Shown one piece after another: positions 13,847 through 14,533 of a stretch of 14,533 nt of DNA. The notes below the pieces were generated by a model that saw only the letters and a program-made list of their open reading frames with translations, made no database searches and had not been told where the DNA came from. The translations under genes and the position numbers were made by a program. The DNA is from an uncultured Clostridia bacterium (GTDB lineage Bacteria > Bacillota > Clostridia > Christensenellales > Borkfalkiaceae), in assembly GCA_947629605.1 (NCBI GenBank), contig CANREK010000012.1:1-14533 (forward strand), given 5' to 3'. Position 1 is the first letter of the stretch. Every line of letters begins with the position of its first letter.

Positions 13847-14533
13847 TTACATAGCTTTGATTTTTTTGGGCAAAAACTTGGCGAAGAAGGCGCGGAAGTC
13901 GAAGAGTTTCAAAAGATGCATGACGGCAACTTCCGCACCGAGAATGACGAGGGCCGTCAGGATGAGCGCGGGGAGATAGCTCATATACCGCATGAAGCAC
14001 ATCCGCGCGAGCACGCCGATGACGGAGACGGGGACAAAGGCGAGGAGTTTCAGCACATATTTGCCCGAGCGGAGCTTCCCCGTCTTTTTGCGGAGCAGCC
14101 ACAGCGAACAGACGGCGCAGAGGATGTAGTCGCAGCCCATTCCCAAAAGTAGCGCCCCGCTCCCCAAATATTGCGGCAGAAACCACACCGAGAGCAGCAT
14201 CGCAAGACTGCCGACGGCGAAGATGCCGAGCGTCTGTTTCTCGCAGCCGAGGGAGTTCAAAAGGCTCGTCGAAATCATCGTGAGGCTCATTGGAAGCAGC
14301 ATAAGTGCGCTTTTTTCGATCATCTGCCCGCTGTCGGCGTTTGAGTAGAGCAGGACCCCGACGCCTTCCCCGCACGCGATGAAGAGGGGCACGAGCATGC
14401 ATGCGATGAGGAGAGTCGCGTTGAGCGCCTTTTCGACGAGCGCCGAGACCTTCTCCCGATCCCCCTTATAGAAACTCTCCGACAGCTCCGGCACGAGCAC
14501 GAGGGCGATGGAACCGATGAGCGAGGAGGGGAT
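13847..14533 (-). CDS. SpoVB/MurJ-like MOP-superfamily flippase, 5' end beyond the window
   Basis: Read on the minus strand, the frame is open from base 14533 to a TAA at 13849-13847, giving the C-terminal 228 residues. The visible part opens with SSLIGSIALVLVPELSESF. Next is a charged stretch, then a run of membrane helices including ACMLVPLFIACGEGVGVLLY, MLLPMSLTMISTSLLNSLG and several more. A basic C terminus ends KFLPKKIKAM. The pattern of a serine/proline-rich helix ending in PELSES, followed by a paired-helix half, matches the SpoVB branch of MOP flippases, used in spore cortex or cell-wall lipid transport. A GTG at 14500 could be mistaken for a start, but the family-like sequence continues upstream of it. 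It is a separate transcription unit, convergent with wzx. Distinguishing SpoVB, MurJ or another exporter needs the missing N-terminal half. Confidence 0.82.
   Translation of the reverse strand: MPSSLIGSIALVLVPELSESFYKGDREKVSALVEKALNATLLIACMLVPLFIACGEGVGVLLYSNADSGQMIEKSALMLLPMSLTMISTSLLNSLGCEKQTLGIFAVGSLAMLLSVWFLPQYLGSGALLLGMGCDYILCAVCSLWLLRKKTGKLRSGKYVLKLLAFVPVSVIGVLARMCFMRYMSYLPALILTALVILGAEVAVMHLLKLFDFRAFFAKFLPKKIKAM

Noticed and set aside
13722..14402. 226-codon minus-strand open frame overlapping the end of wzx and the SpoVB-like gene
   Set aside because: It crosses the bidirectional terminator and two genuine stop codons of other frames. Its Arg/Ala/Pro-rich translation is non-protein-like.
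14498..14500. GTG as the start of the right-hand flippase gene
   Set aside because: Family-like membrane sequence continues in frame to the window edge, so this is an internal valine codon and the gene is cut by the window.

Overview
This window is a polysaccharide biosynthesis locus of the Wzx/Wzy type. It is one 12-gene plus-strand transcription unit (about 1290-13845) set between two minus-strand genes that run off the window edges. The left neighbour is glucose-6-phosphate isomerase (pgi), transcribed divergently. The right neighbour is a SpoVB/MurJ-like MOP-superfamily flippase, transcribed convergently. Strong GGAGG-type ribosome binding sites, a near-consensus SigA-type promoter, the style of the Wzx, Wzy and galactofuranosyltransferase proteins, and the SpoVB-like neighbour together suggest a Bacillota organism, probably Clostridia, of moderate to high GC. 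The window contains no marker gene that fixes a genus.

Layout, left to right: (1) pgi (minus, 3' end missing). (2) A 231-bp divergent intergenic region with a candidate promoter for each direction and a small leader hairpin. (3) A short monotopic sugar-phosphate transferase that starts the lipid-linked glycan, then a GT4 glycosyltransferase. (4) A heptose cassette: hddA, a fused hddC-gmhB and gmhA. (5) Four more glycosyltransferases: GT4, GT32-like, GT2 and a galactofuranosyltransferase-like protein. (6) glf (UDP-galactopyranose mutase), a Wzy-type polymerase and a Wzx flippase. (7) A hairpin with T-runs on both strands, placed to terminate wzx and the convergent flippase gene together.

How they work together: GmhA, HddA, the GmhB domain and the HddC domain cover every step from sedoheptulose 7-phosphate to GDP-D-glycero-alpha-D-manno-heptose. 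Glf makes UDP-galactofuranose. The initiating transferase loads a sugar phosphate onto undecaprenyl phosphate. Five further glycosyltransferases extend it, so the repeat unit is plausibly about six residues and probably includes Galf and a heptose. Wzx flips the unit and Wzy polymerises it. The genes are tightly packed, with three 4-nt ATGA overlaps and one 14-nt overlap, and I see no internal terminator. Not seen in the window: a Wzz/BY-kinase chain-length system, an LCP ligase, a GT9 heptosyltransferase, or any GDP-heptose-modifying enzyme.

Base composition is uneven. Sampled stretches of the heptose genes and of the GT2/Galf-transferase pair are near 40% GC, while glf and the first GT4 gene are above 60%. 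This suggests the locus is a mosaic with exchanged modules. No tRNA, rRNA, CRISPR array, transposase or attachment site was seen. The only stretch over 100 bp without a gene is 1141-1371.
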